Shown here one piece after another: positions 63,160 to 64,000 of a stretch of DNA of 64,000 nt (positions are counted from its first letter, which is position 1; the number at the start of each line of letters is the position of its first letter). The notes under the pieces were generated by a model, which was given only the letters and a program-made list of their open reading frames with translations, did not search any database and had not been told where the DNA came from. The translations under genes were made by a program, and so were the position numbers. The stretch covers positions 1 to 64,000 of the forward strand of contig NZ_CAMFHB010000030.1 in assembly GCF_945952055.1 (NCBI RefSeq), in the 5' to 3' direction. The DNA is from an uncultured Alsobacter sp. (lineage in GTDB: Bacteria; Pseudomonadota; Alphaproteobacteria; Rhizobiales; Beijerinckiaceae).

Positions 63160-64000
63160 ACCGGGGCAACCATCGATTGAGCAGGCGCCTGGCGCGCGCG
63201 AGGCGCCAGGTCTACGAAGTTCTCGAACACGCACAGCCGGGCGACGTCCTGTCGCAACGGATCCACGCGGTTCTCGTCTTCTTCATCGTGATGAGCGTCG
63301 GCTCGGTCGTGCTCGAGTCGGTGCCGAGCCTCGCCGACACCTACGGCGTGGTTTTCGACATCGTCGAATACACCGCGATGATCGTGTTCACGCTCGAATA
63401 CGGCCTCAGGGTCTGGGCAGCCGTCGAGTACCCGCCTTTCCGGCACCTCCCGCCCTGGCGGGCCCGTCGCGCCTACGTGCTCACGGGCGGCGCGATCGTC
63501 GACCTCCTGACCGTCCTGCCGTTCTACCTCGGGCTCGTCATCCCAGCCGACTTCCGGGGCTTCATCGTTTTCCGGTTGCTGCGGTTCTTGAAGCTGGCCC
63601 GCTACTCGCCGGGCCTGCGCTCCCTGTTCGAGGCGATCCACGAGGAGCGGCGCGCCTTGGCGGCCTGCCTCGTGATCCTGATGGGCCTCGTCATCGCCGC
63701 GGCCTCGGTGATGCACCTCGTCGAGCGGCATGCCCAGCCGGACAAGTTCGGCACCATCCCCGATGCCATGTGGTGGGCGATGATCACGCTCACCACGGTC
63801 GGCTATGGCGACGTGGTCCCGGTGACCGCGCTGGGAAAGGTCGTGGCGTCCATGACCGCCGTCATGGGTCTCGTCATGCTCGCCCTGCCGGTCGGCATCA
63901 TCGCCACCGCCTTCTCGGAGGTGATCCACCGGCGGGAGTTCGTGGTCACCTGGGGCATGATCGCCCGGGTGCCGCTGTTCGCCGACCTCGGGGCCGAGGA
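63156..64000 (+). CDS. MloK1-like cyclic-nucleotide-gated potassium channel, 3' end outside window
   Basis: The frame is open from GTG 63156 (GTGA overlap with alaS) to the window edge, at least 281 codons; a TTG at 63177 is an alternative start. Six TM segments can be traced. S4 carries spaced basic residues ([12 protein letters not shown]). The pore helix and filter are [18 protein letters not shown], with TVGYGD the potassium filter. The final visible stretch ([17 protein letters not shown]) matches the linker into the cyclic nucleotide-binding domain of MloK1 from Mesorhizobium, which should follow beyond the window. Confidence 0.85.
   Translation, partial: MNRGNHRLSRRLARARRQVYEVLEHAQPGDVLSQRIHAVLVFFIVMSVGSVVLESVPSLADTYGVVFDIVEYTAMIVFTLEYGLRVWAAVEYPPFRHLPPWRARRAYVLTGGAIVDLLTVLPFYLGLVIPADFRGFIVFRLLRFLKLARYSPGLRSLFEAIHEERRALAACLVILMGLVIAAASVMHLVERHAQPDKFGTIPDAMWWAMITLTTVGYGDVVPVTALGKVVASMTAVMGLVMLALPVGIIATAFSEVIHRREFVVTWGMIARVPLFADLGAE

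Noticed and set aside
60478-63234. A 918-codon minus-strand frame opposite alaS
   Set aside because: alaS is unambiguous on the plus strand; the antisense translation has no recognisable domain.

Overview
The window is very GC-rich (roughly 70 %) and almost wall-to-wall coding. Its gene families point to an alphaproteobacterium of the order Hyphomicrobiales (Rhizobiales). Evidence is a Growth-Pole-Ring-like giant protein, FlaF/FlbT flagellin regulators, FliX, CckA next to flhB, an alphaproteobacterial DksA with one cysteine, a MotE-like protein, a GAAC-N7-GAAC SOS box before recA, and a Rhizobiales-type palindromic repeat. The flagellar control elements (CtrA-like boxes, a recurrent FlbD-like palindrome, sigma-54 promoters, fliX divergent from flgI) look like the Caulobacter hierarchy. 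I cannot name the genus.

Layout. 1-6040 (-): the 5' 2013 codons of a giant membrane-anchored coiled-coil protein resembling GPR. 6467-16827: housekeeping and accessory genes: an Hpt protein, a [2Fe-2S] ferredoxin, a universal stress protein, an MFS transporter, a VWA protein and a MoxR ATPase (probable partners on opposite strands), an HI0933-type flavoprotein, a SixA-like phosphatase and the YcjX/YcjF pair. 16969-23158 (+): two tandem hook genes (flgE), flgK and flgL. 23685-32866: flaF, flbT, two flagellins with two glycosyltransferases between them, a CmcI-type methyltransferase, a second divergent FlaF, a flagellin-like protein and a FlaG-like protein. 33004-35523: flgN-like, flgJ-type, flgI and divergent fliX. 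35815-38706: MBOAT acyltransferase, GNAT acetyltransferase, dksA. 38875-42221 (-): flgH, flgA, flgG, flgF. 42540-49191 (+): fliL, fliM, a DUF6468-type gene, motE and a 1182-residue secreted TPR-type protein. 49207-51729 (-): fliP and a very long proline-rich fliO. 51904-57935 (+): flgB, flgC, fliE, fliQ, fliR, flhB, cckA. 58276 to the end: recA, a beta/gamma-crystallin-like protein (-), alaS and the start of a MloK1-like cyclic-nucleotide-gated potassium channel.

How the parts fit. The window encodes rod, hook, hook-junction, L/P-ring and filament proteins and much of the export gate. It lacks fliF, fliG, fliH, fliI, fliN, flhA, flgD, fliK and motAB, which must lie elsewhere. CtrA-like TTAA-N7-TTAA boxes precede fliX, fliL, the TPR gene and flgB. 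A palindrome of the form CCGGCA-N5-TGCC sits next to these early promoters and also 85-125 bp upstream of sigma-54-like promoters of flgE1, flgE2, flgI and possibly flgF. This is the arrangement expected if an FlbD-like activator switches early promoters off and late promoters on. CckA, the kinase at the head of the CtrA phosphorelay, is encoded in the same export-gate operon.

The least explained content is the second FlaF/flagellin-like module, the probable flagellin-modification island, the tandem hook genes, the proline-rich FliO, the large secreted TPR-type protein and the crystallin-like protein between recA and alaS.
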